A stretch of DNA of 64,000 nucleotides from Actinomadura sp. NBRC 104412 (GTDB lineage: Bacteria; Actinomycetota; Actinomycetes; Streptosporangiales; Streptosporangiaceae). Both the position numbers and the translations under genes were made by a program. The stretch lies in contig NZ_BSTM01000016.1 in the NCBI RefSeq assembly GCF_030269515.1, positions 62,001 to 126,000 on the forward strand, read 5' to 3'. A model generated the notes under the pieces. That model did not search any database and was not told the origin of the DNA. It was given only the letters and a program-made list of their open reading frames with translations. This document shows positions 17,366-26,969 of the stretch, in pieces (position 1 is the first letter of the stretch; each line of letters starts with the position of its first letter).

Positions 17366-18475
17366 ATGACCGAGAACTTGAAGAGGCTCTCCGACCAGGG
17401 CGTGTCGATCTGGCTGGACGACATCAGCCGGGAGCGGCTGCGCACCGGCAACCTCGAACAGCTCGTCAAGGAGCGGCACGTCGTCGGGGTCACCTCCAAT
17501 CCGACCATCTTCTCCAAGGCGCTGAGCAAGGGCTCCGCGTACGACGACCAGGTGCGTGACCTGACGGTCCGCGGCGTGGACGTGGAGGAGGCGGCCCGCG
17601 CCATCACCACCTACGACATCCGCTGGGGCTGCGACGTGCTGCGGCCCGTCTACGACCGCACCGAGGGCAAGGACGGGCGGGTGTCGCTGGAGGTGGACCC
17701 GCGGCTGGCCCGCGACACCGAGCGCACCGTGGCCGAGGCGCGGGCGCTGTGGTGGCTGGTGGACCGGCCCAACCTGTTCATCAAGATCCCCGCGACCCGC
17801 GAGGGGCTGCCCGCGATCAGTCAGGCGCTGTCGGAGGGCATCAGCGTGAACGTGACGCTGATCTTCTCGCTGGCGCGGTACGGCGAGGTGATCGACGCGT
17901 TCTTCGAGGGCCTGGAGCGGGCCCGCGCCAACGGCCGCGACCTGTCCTCGATCGCGTCGGTCGCCTCGTTCTTCGTCAGCCGGGTGGACACCGAGATCGA
18001 CAAGCGGCTGGACAAGATCGGCTCGCCGGAGGCCACGGCGCTGCGCTCCAAGGCGGGCGTGGCCAACGCCCGGCTCGCGTACGCGCTGTACGAGGAGAAG
18101 TTCGGCACCGACCGCTGGACGGCGCTCAAGAACGCCGGGGCGCGGGCGCAGCGCCCGCTGTGGGCGTCCACCGGGGTGAAGGACCCGAACCTGCCCGACA
18201 CCCTCTACGTCGACGAGCTGATCGCGCCGAACACGGTGAACACCATGCCGGAGGCGACGCTCGACGCGGCGGCCGACCACGCCGAGGTCCGGGGCAACAC
18301 CGTCCAGGGGGCCTACGATGAGGCCCGCGAGCACATGAACGCCCTCGAGCAGGTCGGAGTCGACTACGACGACGTCGTCCGGGTGCTGGAGGACGAGGGG
18401 GTGGAGAAGTTCGCCACCTCCTGGAACGAGCTGCTCGGTTCGATCGCGGGCGAGCTGAAGGACAAGGGCCGCTAG
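17366..18475 (+). CDS. tal: Transaldolase
   Basis: Schiff-base aldolase exchanging dihydroxyacetone units between sugar phosphates; 369 residues. Conserved stretches: VTSNPTIFSKAL (42-53), catalytic lysine K140 in NLFIKIPAT, SVNVTLIFSLARY, RPLWASTGVKDP and NTMPEATLDA. ATG 17366 lies 17 bp after tkt with a weak AGCGAGACGAGG ribosome-binding region. Length fits actinobacterial single-domain transaldolases; it is not fused to phosphoglucose isomerase, although isomerase-like genes follow directly. Confidence 0.97.
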   Translation: MTENLKRLSDQGVSIWLDDISRERLRTGNLEQLVKERHVVGVTSNPTIFSKALSKGSAYDDQVRDLTVRGVDVEEAARAITTYDIRWGCDVLRPVYDRTEGKDGRVSLEVDPRLARDTERTVAEARALWWLVDRPNLFIKIPATREGLPAISQALSEGISVNVTLIFSLARYGEVIDAFFEGLERARANGRDLSSIASVASFFVSRVDTEIDKRLDKIGSPEATALRSKAGVANARLAYALYEEKFGTDRWTALKNAGARAQRPLWASTGVKDPNLPDTLYVDELIAPNTVNTMPEATLDAAADHAEVRGNTVQGAYDEAREHMNALEQVGVDYDDVVRVLEDEGVEKFATSWNELLGSIAGELKDKGR

Positions 18476-18503
18476 CCCGCATGGGAGCGTATCGGGGGAG
18501 CGC

Positions 18504-20222
18504 ATGACGTCCGTGGTGACCGCCGGGGGGATCTCGGTCACCATGCGGGGCGCCGTCGTGGAGGCGGGCGAGACGGTTCTGGAACGTCTGGTCTCCGACG
18601 GCGTCCCCGCCGGGCTGCGGCCGGGCGCGTCCCGTCCGGAGGGCGGGTGCCGCGCGTTCCGGCTGTGGGGGCCCGACGCGGCCCCCGCCGCCGAGCGGGG
18701 ACTCGGCTGGCTCGACCTGCCGGAACGGTCCAAACGGCTGCTCGCGCGGCTCGCCGGGATCGCCGGCGAGGCCCGCGGCGCCGGGCTGGACCGGCTGGTG
18801 CTGGTGGCGACGGGCGGCGGCGCGACCGCGCCCGAGGTGATCGGCCGGCACGCGGGGGCGGACCTGACCGTCCTGGACGGCACCGACCCGCAGCAGGCCG
18901 GCGCGGTCCTCGCCGACGGGCGGCTGGCGCGCACCCTGGTGGTCCTGTCGAGCCGGGACGGCGCGGACCTGGTGGTGGACGCCCACCGGCGGATCTTCGA
19001 GGGCGCCTTCGCGCGGGCCGGGATCACCGGGCCCGAGCTGGCCCGCCGCTTCCTGGTGGTGACCGAGCCGGGATCGCCGCTGGCGCGGCTGGCGGAGGAG
19101 TCCGGTCACCGGCTCGTCGAGGCGAGCCCCGGCGTGCCGGACCGCTACGGCGCCCTCGACGCGCCGGGGCTCGTCCCGAGCGCGCTGGCGGGCGCGGACG
19201 TGGCGCGGCTGCTGGACGAGGCCGCCGCGCTGGCCCCCGCGCTGGGCCGGCCCTTCGACAATCCGGCGCTCACCCTGGGCGCCGCCCTCGGCGCGGTCTC
19301 GGCCACCTCGTCCGGGCGCGGTACGGGCCACGGCGCGCTGGTCATCGCCGACCAGGAGGCGGGCCTGGGCGGCTGGGTGGAGCATCTGATCGCCGAGTCG
19401 ACGGGCAAGCAGGGCAAGGGGCCGCTGCCGGTCGTCGTCGAGGGCGTGGAGGCGCCCGGATTCGGCGCCGCCGACGGCGCGTTCCGCATCATGCTGGGCG
19501 ACCGGCCCGGGGAGCACGGGGCGCGGGAGGACGCGGAGCTGGGCGTCGCGGGCCCGCTGGGCGCGCAGTTCCTGCTGTGGGAGTACGCCACGGCGGTCGC
19601 GGCCCGCGTGGTGGGCGTCAACCCGTTCGACCGTCCCGACGTCCGGGAGTCGGCGCGCAACACCGCCGCGCTGCTGCGCGCCGAGGAGGGCGGCGCACCG
19701 ACCGTGATCGGGCGCGCGCCCGCCATGGTGGCGGGTGCCGTGGAGGTCCACGACCCGGGAGAGCTGCTGAAGGGCGCGCTCAAGGGCGCGGGGTCGCTCC
19801 CGGGTGCCCTGGACGAGCTGCTGTCGTCGGTCCCGGACGGCGGCTATCTGGCCGTGCTGGCGTATCTGGACCGGTGGGGCGACGCGGACGCGGCCGGGCT
19901 GCGCCCGCTGCTGGCCGGGCGGGGCGCCGTCGTCCGCAGGAACCCGGTCCCGGTCACCTTCGGATGGGGGCCCCGGTACCTGGACACGACCGGCCAGTAC
20001 CACAAGGGCGGGCCGCCGAACGGGGCGTTCCTGGTGGTCACCGGTGACGCCGCCGCGGACATCCCGGTGCCAGGCCGCCCGTACACGCTGGGGCAGTTGC
20101 ATCTGGCGCAGGCGTTCGGCGACCTGCGGGTGCTGCGCTCGCTCGGGCGTCCCGCCGTCCGGCTGCACCTCCGGGACCGGGTGGACGGCCTGGCGCAGCT
20201 CGCCAAGGCCCTCACCTCCTGA
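18504..20222 (+). CDS. Phosphoglucose isomerase homologue 1 (phosphate loop altered)
   Basis: A 572-residue SIS-fold protein aligned by eye with the actinobacterial glucose-6-phosphate isomerase normally found between tal and zwf. It keeps the catalytic-base region AESTGK (E298), NPFDRPDV (373-380) and TGQYHKGG (496-503). The phosphate-binding loop, usually SSKSGxTxET, reads SSRDGADLVV (149-158), the GGSSLxPE loop reads GGGATAPE, and GGRYS reads PDRYG (212-216). Catalytic competence is therefore doubtful. ATG 18504 has a GGGGGAG ribosome-binding site. Co-transcribed with homologue 2, 152 bp downstream. It could be a pseudoenzyme or one half of a heteromer. Confidence 0.82.
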   Translation: MTSVVTAGGISVTMRGAVVEAGETVLERLVSDGVPAGLRPGASRPEGGCRAFRLWGPDAAPAAERGLGWLDLPERSKRLLARLAGIAGEARGAGLDRLVLVATGGGATAPEVIGRHAGADLTVLDGTDPQQAGAVLADGRLARTLVVLSSRDGADLVVDAHRRIFEGAFARAGITGPELARRFLVVTEPGSPLARLAEESGHRLVEASPGVPDRYGALDAPGLVPSALAGADVARLLDEAAALAPALGRPFDNPALTLGAALGAVSATSSGRGTGHGALVIADQEAGLGGWVEHLIAESTGKQGKGPLPVVVEGVEAPGFGAADGAFRIMLGDRPGEHGAREDAELGVAGPLGAQFLLWEYATAVAARVVGVNPFDRPDVRESARNTAALLRAEEGGAPTVIGRAPAMVAGAVEVHDPGELLKGALKGAGSLPGALDELLSSVPDGGYLAVLAYLDRWGDADAAGLRPLLAGRGAVVRRNPVPVTFGWGPRYLDTTGQYHKGGPPNGAFLVVTGDAAADIPVPGRPYTLGQLHLAQAFGDLRVLRSLGRPAVRLHLRDRVDGLAQLAKALTS

Positions 20223-20374
20223 ACCGGCCCCGGAGCACGGCGGGGAGCCCGGCCCCGAGCATGGCGGGGAGCACGGCGCTCCTCACGTTCCGGAACCAGA
20301 AGATCGCACAGGATCGCCCAGAAGGTCGCGGACGCCCGTTCACTCCTGGAACCATAGGAGGCCGGGAGGGAACG

Positions 20375-22018
20375 GTGTCCGGATTCGACGTACTGACGCG
20401 CGGCGACGTGCTGGACGCGGCACTACAGGCACGGGACTACCTCGTGAGCTGCGGCGTGCCCGCCGCCCTCGCCGCCAAGGATCCGCGCCTGTGGGGGCGG
20501 CGCGCGGTGGACCACGGCCGGCTGGGCTGGCTCGACCTGCCGTTCGCCTCCCGCGGGCTGCTGGACCAGATCGAGGGACTGGTCGCGGAGATCCGCTACA
20601 CGGGGCTGGACCACATCGTGCTGATCGGGCTGGGCGCCGAGAGCCTGGCCGCCAAGGCGATCATGGCGGGCGGGCCCGCGGCCTCCAGGCTGACGGTGCT
20701 GGACGGCGGCGACACCGCCGTGCTCGGCCGCGCGCTGGAGCGGCTGGACCGGACCCTGGTGGTGCTGTCCAGCAAGTCCGGGGTGTCCCTCGAAGGCGAC
20801 GCGTACCGGCGGATCTTCTCCGAGGCGTTCCGCTCGCTGGGGATGTCCGAGCAGGAGATCGCCGGCCGGTTCCTGGTGATCACCGATCATGGCAGCCCGC
20901 TGCACGAGTACGCCAAGCAGAGCGCGTTCCGCATCGGCCTGACCGACCCGAACCTGCCCGGTCATTTCAGCGCGCTGTCGGCGTACGGGCTGGTCCCGGC
21001 CGTCCTGGCGGGCGCGGACGCGCACACGCTGCTGGACGAGGCGGCGACGCTGCTGCCGTCGCTGTCCAAGGACGACGACAACCCGGGGCTGCTGCTCGGC
21101 GCGATCCTCGGCGGCTGCGCGCAACGCGGCGCCGACGGGCGGCCCCAGGACAAGGTGATCCTGCACGAGCCGCCGGGCGGCGGTCCCCTGTCGGCCTGGA
21201 TCACCCACCTGCTGGCCTGCGCCACCGGGAGGCAGGGGCGGGGGCTGCTGGCGTTCGAGCCGCCGGGCGGCCCCGGCCCGATCCCCGACGCGCACACGCT
21301 GGAGATCAACCCGCGGGAGGGGCCCTCGGAGGCCGACACCTCGGTGTGGGCGCCGCTGGGCGCGCAGTTCCTGCTCTGGCAGTACGCCGCGGCGGTGGCG
21401 GGCTGGCTGATGGGCGTGAACCCGTTCGAGCCGGCCGGCGCGGTGGCGCGGGAGATCGAGGACGACGCGGTGACGATGCTGCGGGCGGCCGGGCAGGGCC
21501 CGCTGCCCGACCAGCGGCCCGCGTACGTGGACGGCGACATCGAGATCCACGCCGACTTCGTCTGGCCTGGCGGGGTGGGCCGCGCCGACCTCCCGATGAC
21601 GCTGGAGGCGCTGGTGGAGGGCGTCCCCTGGGACGGCTACCTGTCGGTCTCCTCGTTCGTCACCGGCGGCTTCACCGGGCGGGAGCCGGCGCCGGGGCTG
21701 GCCCGCCGGTCGGGCCGCCCGGTGACCTACGGGACGGGCCCCGCGCACCTGCACGCCACCGGCCCGGTCCACCTGGACGGGCCGGGCACCGGCGCGTTCC
21801 TGATCGTGAGCGGCGACCCGCCCGCCGACGACCCGCTGGCCGTCGAGCCGGTGGCGGGCCGCCCCTACAGCCTGGCGAGGCTGCGGCTGGCCCGCGCCAT
21901 CGCCGAGACGAGGGCGCTGCGGCGCCGCGGGCTGCCCGTGGTGCGGCTGCATCTGCGCGACCCCGTGGAGGGCGCGCGGCGGCTGTCCGAGGTCGCCGGG
22001 ACGGCGGCGTGGGCATGA
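20375..22018 (+). CDS. Phosphoglucose isomerase homologue 2 (catalytic Glu lost)
   Basis: A 547-residue paralogue of the preceding gene with the opposite pattern of change. It retains the phosphate-binding loop SSKSGVSLE (132-140), but the catalytic-base segment AESTGK reads ACATGR (Cys282 where Glu is expected), GGRYS reads PGHFS, NPFDQP reads NPFEPAG and TGQxHKGG reads TGPVHLDG. GTG 20375 is preceded by GGGAGGG, which is why the longer open frame starting at 20261 was rejected. The pair may have arisen by tandem duplication, after which each copy lost different residues. Next gene is zwf after 236 bp. Confidence 0.82.
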   Translation: MSGFDVLTRGDVLDAALQARDYLVSCGVPAALAAKDPRLWGRRAVDHGRLGWLDLPFASRGLLDQIEGLVAEIRYTGLDHIVLIGLGAESLAAKAIMAGGPAASRLTVLDGGDTAVLGRALERLDRTLVVLSSKSGVSLEGDAYRRIFSEAFRSLGMSEQEIAGRFLVITDHGSPLHEYAKQSAFRIGLTDPNLPGHFSALSAYGLVPAVLAGADAHTLLDEAATLLPSLSKDDDNPGLLLGAILGGCAQRGADGRPQDKVILHEPPGGGPLSAWITHLLACATGRQGRGLLAFEPPGGPGPIPDAHTLEINPREGPSEADTSVWAPLGAQFLLWQYAAAVAGWLMGVNPFEPAGAVAREIEDDAVTMLRAAGQGPLPDQRPAYVDGDIEIHADFVWPGGVGRADLPMTLEALVEGVPWDGYLSVSSFVTGGFTGREPAPGLARRSGRPVTYGTGPAHLHATGPVHLDGPGTGAFLIVSGDPPADDPLAVEPVAGRPYSLARLRLARAIAETRALRRRGLPVVRLHLRDPVEGARRLSEVAGTAAWA

Positions 22019-22254
22019 CGCCGGTGTTCGTCGGGCGCGATCGGGGGCAGGCATCCGACGAGCGGCCCGGGATCGGGAATGATCACCTCGGCGGTGGCGT
22101 ATACCCCTATGCGATAGGGAACGTCGAGCGGCGGGGTGAGGATACGGCGGCCGCACGTGCGTACCGCTGAGCGACGACGCGTCCGCGACGGCGACCGGGT
22201 CGGCGCGGCCGTCGACTGGACGGCATCGATGATCTGGAAAGAGGGGGCCCTCAC

Positions 22255-23781
22255 GTGACCAAGACACCCAACCCGCTCCGGGATCCCCGGGACAAGCGGT
22301 TGCCTCGGGTGGCGGGGCCGTGCGTGCTGGTGCTGTTCGGTGTCACCGGGGACCTGTCCCGCAAGAAGCTGCTGCCCGCCATCTACGACCTGGCCAACCG
22401 CGGGTTGCTGCCGCCGGGGTTCTCCCTCGTGGGGTTCGCCCGCCGGGACTGGGACCACCAGGACTTCCGGCACATCGCCTACGAGTCGGTCAAGGAGCAC
22501 GCCCGGACGCCGTTCCGGGAGGACGTCTGGAAGCACCTGTCGGAGGGGATGCACTTCGTCCCCGGCGAGTTCGACGACCCGGGCGCGTTCGACGCGCTGG
22601 CGATGGCGGTCAAGGAGCTGGACGTCGTCCGCGGCACCGGCGGCAACTACGCCTTCTACCTGTCGATCCCGCCGAAGTTCTTCCCGCAGGTGGTGGAGCA
22701 GTTGCAGCGCGCCGGGCTGGCCGACCACGGCGACGGGTCCTGGCGGCGGGTGGTCATCGAGAAGCCGTTCGGGCACGACCTGGCCAGCGCCAAGGAGCTC
22801 AACGACACCGTGCACCAGGTCTTCCCCGAGGAGTCGATCTTCAGGATCGACCACTACCTGGGCAAGGAGACCGTCCAGAACATCCTGGCGCTGCGGTTCG
22901 CCAACTCCATGTTCGAGCCGCTGTGGAACCGCTCGTACATCGACCACGTGCAGATCACCATGGCCGAGGACATCGGCATCGGCGGGCGGGCCGGCTACTA
23001 CGACGGGATCGGCGCCGCCAGGGACGTGATCCAGAACCATCTCCTGCAACTGCTGGCGCTGACCGCGATGGAGGAGCCGACCTCGTTCAGCGCGGAGGCG
23101 GTCCGGGCGGAGAAGGCCAAGATCCTGTCCTCGGTGCGGGTGCCGGGCGACCTGGACGCCTCGACCGCCCGCGGCCAGTACGCGGCGGGCTGGCAGGGCG
23201 GCGTGAACGTACGCGGCTACTTGGAGGAGGACGGCATCCCCGCCGACTCCAGGACCGAGACCTACGCCGCGATCAAGCTGGAGATCGACAACCGGCGCTG
23301 GGCGGGGGTGCCGTTCTACCTGCGCACCGGCAAGCGGCTCAGCCGCCGGGTGACCGAGGTGGCGCTGGTGTTCCAGCAGGCGCCGCACCTGCCGTTCTCG
23401 CAGACCGACACCGAGGAGCTGGGCGAGAACGCGCTGGTGATGCGGGTGCAGCCGGACGAGGGCATCACGGTGCGGTTCGGCTCGAAGGTGCCGGGCACCT
23501 CGATGGAGATCCGCGACGTCAACATGGACTTCGCCTACGGCGAGTCGTTCACCGAGTCCTCGCCCGAGGCGTACGAGCGGCTGCTGCTGGACGTGCTGAT
23601 CGGCGATCCGCCCCTGTTCCCCCGGCAGGAGGAGGTCGAGCTGTCCTGGCGGATCCTCGACCCGATCACCGAGCACTGGGCGGCGACCCCGGGGATGGAC
23701 CAGTACAAGTCCGGGGGCTACGGGCCCGAGAGCGCCGACGAGCTGATGGCGCGCGACGGCCGCTCCTGGCGGCGGCTCTAG
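22255..23781 (+). CDS. zwf: Glucose-6-phosphate 1-dehydrogenase
   Basis: First oxidative step of the pentose phosphate pathway, making NADPH; 508 residues. Rossmann motif VLFGVTGDLSRKKLLPA near residue 27, substrate-binding EKPFGHD and the active-site signature RIDHYLGKETVQN, and FYLRTGKRLSRRVTEV in the C-terminal domain. GTG 22255 follows AGAGGGGGCCC. OpcA follows 12 bp downstream and is needed for full G6PD activity in actinobacteria and cyanobacteria. Upstream spacer 22019-22254 contains no gene I can support. Confidence 0.97.
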   Translation: MTKTPNPLRDPRDKRLPRVAGPCVLVLFGVTGDLSRKKLLPAIYDLANRGLLPPGFSLVGFARRDWDHQDFRHIAYESVKEHARTPFREDVWKHLSEGMHFVPGEFDDPGAFDALAMAVKELDVVRGTGGNYAFYLSIPPKFFPQVVEQLQRAGLADHGDGSWRRVVIEKPFGHDLASAKELNDTVHQVFPEESIFRIDHYLGKETVQNILALRFANSMFEPLWNRSYIDHVQITMAEDIGIGGRAGYYDGIGAARDVIQNHLLQLLALTAMEEPTSFSAEAVRAEKAKILSSVRVPGDLDASTARGQYAAGWQGGVNVRGYLEEDGIPADSRTETYAAIKLEIDNRRWAGVPFYLRTGKRLSRRVTEVALVFQQAPHLPFSQTDTEELGENALVMRVQPDEGITVRFGSKVPGTSMEIRDVNMDFAYGESFTESSPEAYERLLLDVLIGDPPLFPRQEEVELSWRILDPITEHWAATPGMDQYKSGGYGPESADELMARDGRSWRRL

Positions 23782-23793
23782 GAGCGGGAACAC

Positions 23794-24822
23794 GTGAACA
23801 TCGACCTCACCAACACCACCACGCGCCGTATCCAGGACGCGCTGACGCAGGCCCGGCACCTGATGGGCGGCCCCGCCGTCGGCATGGTGCTCACCTTGAT
23901 CATCGTGACGGACGAGTCGGCGCAGTACGACGCGGTGCGCGCGGCGACCGAGGCGGCCCGTGAGCATCCCTGCCGGGTGCTGACGGTCATCTCACGGGAC
24001 TCGCGGGGCAACTCCTCCAGGCTGGACGCCGAGATCCGGCTGGGCGAGACCGGGCCGGGCGAGACGGTGCTGCTGCGGATGTACGGGCCGCTGGCGCTGC
24101 ACGCCGACTCGGTGGTGGTGCCGCTGCTGATGCCGGACACGCCCGTGGTGACCTGGTGGCCGGGCGGCAGGGTGCCGGAGACGCCCAGCAAGGACCCGCT
24201 GGGCAAGCTGGCGCAGCGCCGGGTCACCGACGCCTACGCCGCGCCCGACCGGCTGGGCACGCTGGCCCGGCTGGCGCAGGTCTACCGGCCCGGCGACACC
24301 GACTTCACCTGGACCCGGCTCACCACGTGGCGGTCGCTGCTGGCCGCCGCGCTCGACCAGGAGCACGCGGAGATCACCGCGGGCGAGGTGACGGCGGAGC
24401 CGGACAGCCCCAGTGCCGAGCTTCTGGCGGCCTGGCTGTCGCTGCGGCTGGGCGTCCCGTTCTCGCGGTCGGCCTCCGACGGCCCCGGCATCACCGGGGT
24501 GCGGCTGGTCACGGCCGACGGCGACATCACGGTGACGCGGCCCGACGGGCGGGTGGCGACGCTGTCGCGTCCCGACCAGCCCGACCGGCAGGTGTCGCTG
24601 ATGCGGCGGCCGCTGCCGGAGCTGCTGGCCGAGGAGCTGCGCAGGCTCGACCCCGACGAGGTCTACCACGAGGCGGCGGCCCGCTTCGCCAAGGACCTGG
24701 CGGCCGTGGCCGCGCAGGCGGAGGTGCCGCCGGGCGCCAAGGCGGCCGAGACCTCCGGCGCGACGCCCGAGCTGCCCGAGGACCCGGTGTCCGGCCTCGA
24801 TGGCGGCACGGAGGCTCCATGA
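23794..24822 (+). CDS. opcA: G6PD assembly/activator protein OpcA
   Basis: Allosteric/assembly partner of Zwf, 342 residues. Family stretches visible: TLIIVTDESAQYDAV, the LLMPDTPVVTWWPG segment, and RVTDAYAAPDRLGTLARLAQVYRPGDTDFTWTR. The C-terminal ~35 residues are an Ala/Glu/Pro-rich tail. GTG 23794 follows GGAGCGGG; the stop ATGA-overlaps pgl. No catalytic role is expected. Confidence 0.93.
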   Translation: MNIDLTNTTTRRIQDALTQARHLMGGPAVGMVLTLIIVTDESAQYDAVRAATEAAREHPCRVLTVISRDSRGNSSRLDAEIRLGETGPGETVLLRMYGPLALHADSVVVPLLMPDTPVVTWWPGGRVPETPSKDPLGKLAQRRVTDAYAAPDRLGTLARLAQVYRPGDTDFTWTRLTTWRSLLAAALDQEHAEITAGEVTAEPDSPSAELLAAWLSLRLGVPFSRSASDGPGITGVRLVTADGDITVTRPDGRVATLSRPDQPDRQVSLMRRPLPELLAEELRRLDPDEVYHEAAARFAKDLAAVAAQAEVPPGAKAAETSGATPELPEDPVSGLDGGTEAP

Positions 24823-25601
24823 GCGCCACGCCGGGAGTGCTGATCCACAGCGACCAGTCGCTGCTGGCCAAGGCCGCCGCCGCGCGGCTGGTGACCCGCC
24901 TGGTGGACGTGCAGGCGGCGCGCGGCACCGCGTCGGTGGTGCTCACCGGCGGCGGGGTGGGCACGGCCGTGCTGGCGGAGCTGGCCGCGTCCGGCGCGCG
25001 GGAGGCCATCGACTGGCGGAACCTGGACATCTGGTGGGGCGACGAGCGCTTCCTGCCGTCCGGCCACGCCGAGCGCAACGAGACCGGTGCCCGTAATGCG
25101 CTGCTCGACAAGGTGGACGCCGACCCGGCCCGCGTGCATCCGATGCCCGCGGCCGACGGCCCGGACGGCGACGATCCGGAGGCGGCGGCGCGGCGGTACG
25201 CCGAGGAGCTGCGCGCCGCGTCCCGTCCCGAGGATCACGGGCCGGTGCCGTCCTTCGACGTGCTGATGCTCGGTATCGGCCCGGACGCGCACGTGGCGTC
25301 GCTGTTCCCGGAGATGCCCGCGCTGTACGACGAGCGTCCCGTGGTGGCGGTCCGCGGCGCGCCCAAGCCGCCGCCGACGCGGCTGTCGCTGACGCTGCCG
25401 TCGATCCGGGCGGCGCGCGAGGTGTGGGTGCTGGCGGCGGGCGAGTCCAAGGCCACGGCGGTGCGGATGGCGCTGTCGGGCGCCGGGCCCGTGCAGGTGC
25501 CGGCGGCGGGCGCGCGGGGCCGCCAGCGCACGTTGTTCCTGCTCGACCGCGCGGCGGCGTCCCGGCTGCCGCCGGGGATGGACCGCATCGGCTCGCCGTG
25601 A
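24819..25601 (+). CDS. pgl: 6-phosphogluconolactonase
   Basis: Hydrolyses 6-phosphogluconolactone made by Zwf; 260 residues in the NagB/RpiA-like fold. Recognised by VVLTGGGVGTAVL, the WWGDERFLPSGHAERN block and MLGIGPDAHVASLFP. The usual GDGHTASLFP Gly-His-Thr is GPDAHVASLFP here, keeping the His. The start overlaps the opcA stop (ATGA). Last gene of the pentose-phosphate operon. Confidence 0.95.
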   Translation: MSATPGVLIHSDQSLLAKAAAARLVTRLVDVQAARGTASVVLTGGGVGTAVLAELAASGAREAIDWRNLDIWWGDERFLPSGHAERNETGARNALLDKVDADPARVHPMPAADGPDGDDPEAAARRYAEELRAASRPEDHGPVPSFDVLMLGIGPDAHVASLFPEMPALYDERPVVAVRGAPKPPPTRLSLTLPSIRAAREVWVLAAGESKATAVRMALSGAGPVQVPAAGARGRQRTLFLLDRAAASRLPPGMDRIGSP

Positions 25602-25703
25602 CGCCCGCCCCTGGTCATCGCCCGGCCTATACCCGAATATTGTGACTTCCTGGGGAATGTCCCCTTGCGGGTGCACGGCATCCCATGGCGAGGAGGGTCA
25701 CAG

Positions 25704-26900
25704 GTGCTCCAGGGTCGGGCGATCGGGGCGTTCACGGCGGTGGCGGCCGCGCTGGTACTGGCGGTCGCCGGGTGTTCCTCCGGCGACGGCGGCACACCAG
25801 GCGGCAAGGAAGGGGAGGCCGCTCCTCCCAAACTCACCATCACCCCGGCGAACGGGGCCAAGGGCGTGGCGCCCGACCAGCCCGTGGTGGTCAAGGTCGA
25901 CAAGGGCAGGCTCGCCGGCGTCACGCTCGCCGACAGCAAGGGACGCAAGGCGGAGGGCAAGCTCGCCGCCGACGGCACCTCGTGGCGTTCGTCGTGGGGC
26001 CTGAAGCCGTCCACCACCTACACCGTCACGGCCCGCAGCACGGCCAAGGACGGCAAGGCGGGCACCGCCACGTCCACCTTCACCACCCTGACGCCCACGG
26101 CCAAGCTGGAGAGCGGCATGGCGCCGCTGGACGGCGAGAAGGTCGGCGTGGGCATGCCCATCCAGTTGCTGCTGTCCAAGCCGGTCACCACCAAGCAGGG
26201 CAAGCAGAACGTCGAGCGGTCGCTGGAAGTGCGCATGTCCAAGCCCGTCGAGGGCGCCTGGTACTGGATCAGCGACAAGGAGGTGGACTTCCGTCCCCGC
26301 GACTACTGGCCCACCGGGCAGAAGGTCAAGGTCATCGCCCACCTGGCCGGGGTACGGGCCGGGGAGGGCCTGTGGGGCGTGAAGGACCGCACGGCCACGT
26401 TCACCGTCGGGCCGCGGCACATCACCCTGATCGACGCGAAGAAGTACCGGGCGACGGTGACCGAGAACGGCCGGACCGTCCGCACGATGAAGGTCAGCCT
26501 CGGCAAGCCCGGCGACGACAGCTACTCCGGGAAGATGATCGCCCAGGAGAAGGTGGCCGACATGGTCATGGACTCGGCCACCACCGGCAACCCCGGCGAG
26601 TACCGGACGCCCACCAAGTGGAACGTCCGGATGACCTACAGCGGCACGTTCGTCCACTCGGCGCCCTGGTCCACCGGCGCGCAGGGAAGCGCCAACGTCA
26701 GCCACGGCTGCGTCAACGCGTCCCCGGCCGACGCCAAGTGGTTCTACCACTTCACCAACCGCGGCGACATCATCGAGGTGACCGGGACGACCCGCAAGCT
26801 GCAATTCGGCAACGGCCCCACGCCGTGGGCCAAGTCCTGGGAGGACTGGGTCAAGGGCAGCGCGCTGGGCGCCCCCGTCCGGGGCCTCCCGCTGGAGTGA
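25704..26900 (+). CDS. L,D-transpeptidase lipoprotein (YkuD domain)
   Basis: Cell-wall enzyme forming 3-3 peptidoglycan cross-links; 398 residues. GTG 25704 is preceded by AGGAGGG, so the longer frame was rejected. Signal peptide with lipobox LAVAGC (C24) marks it as a lipoprotein. Two Ig-like modules lie at about 40-240 (starting KLTITPANGAKGVAPDQPVVV), then a YkuD domain with HSAPWS and the catalytic SHGCVNAS (C336). The layout matches mycobacterial LdtMt2-like enzymes. Acts outside the membrane. Confidence 0.92.
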   Translation: MLQGRAIGAFTAVAAALVLAVAGCSSGDGGTPGGKEGEAAPPKLTITPANGAKGVAPDQPVVVKVDKGRLAGVTLADSKGRKAEGKLAADGTSWRSSWGLKPSTTYTVTARSTAKDGKAGTATSTFTTLTPTAKLESGMAPLDGEKVGVGMPIQLLLSKPVTTKQGKQNVERSLEVRMSKPVEGAWYWISDKEVDFRPRDYWPTGQKVKVIAHLAGVRAGEGLWGVKDRTATFTVGPRHITLIDAKKYRATVTENGRTVRTMKVSLGKPGDDSYSGKMIAQEKVADMVMDSATTGNPGEYRTPTKWNVRMTYSGTFVHSAPWSTGAQGSANVSHGCVNASPADAKWFYHFTNRGDIIEVTGTTRKLQFGNGPTPWAKSWEDWVKGSALGAPVRGLPLE

Positions 26901-26928
26901 CCAAAGTAGACGGGCCACTCGACTTTGG
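26901..26928. promoter_or_regulatory. Inverted repeat between ldt and sensor kinase
   Basis: Perfect 7-bp arms CCAAAGT (26901-26907) and ACTTTGG (26922-26928) separated by 14 bp, starting right after the L,D-transpeptidase stop. Too short-stemmed for a strong terminator and lacks a T-run; it may be an operator for the two-component system that follows. Confidence 0.35.
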
Positions 26929-26956
26929 GCGCTGCCGGTGCCGGCCGGATGCTGGC

Positions 26957-26962
26957 TACCGT
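26957..26962 (+). promoter_or_regulatory. -10 element TACCGT for sensor kinase
   Basis: TACCGT with seven bases to GTG 26970, the leaderless layout. It was used to choose the kinase start. Confidence 0.4.
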
Positions 26963-26969
26963 TGATCCG

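Noticed and set aside
17366..20222. Bifunctional transaldolase/phosphoglucose isomerase fusion
   Set aside because: The tal gene has its own stop at 18475 and the isomerase homologue has its own ribosome-binding site and ATG at 18504.
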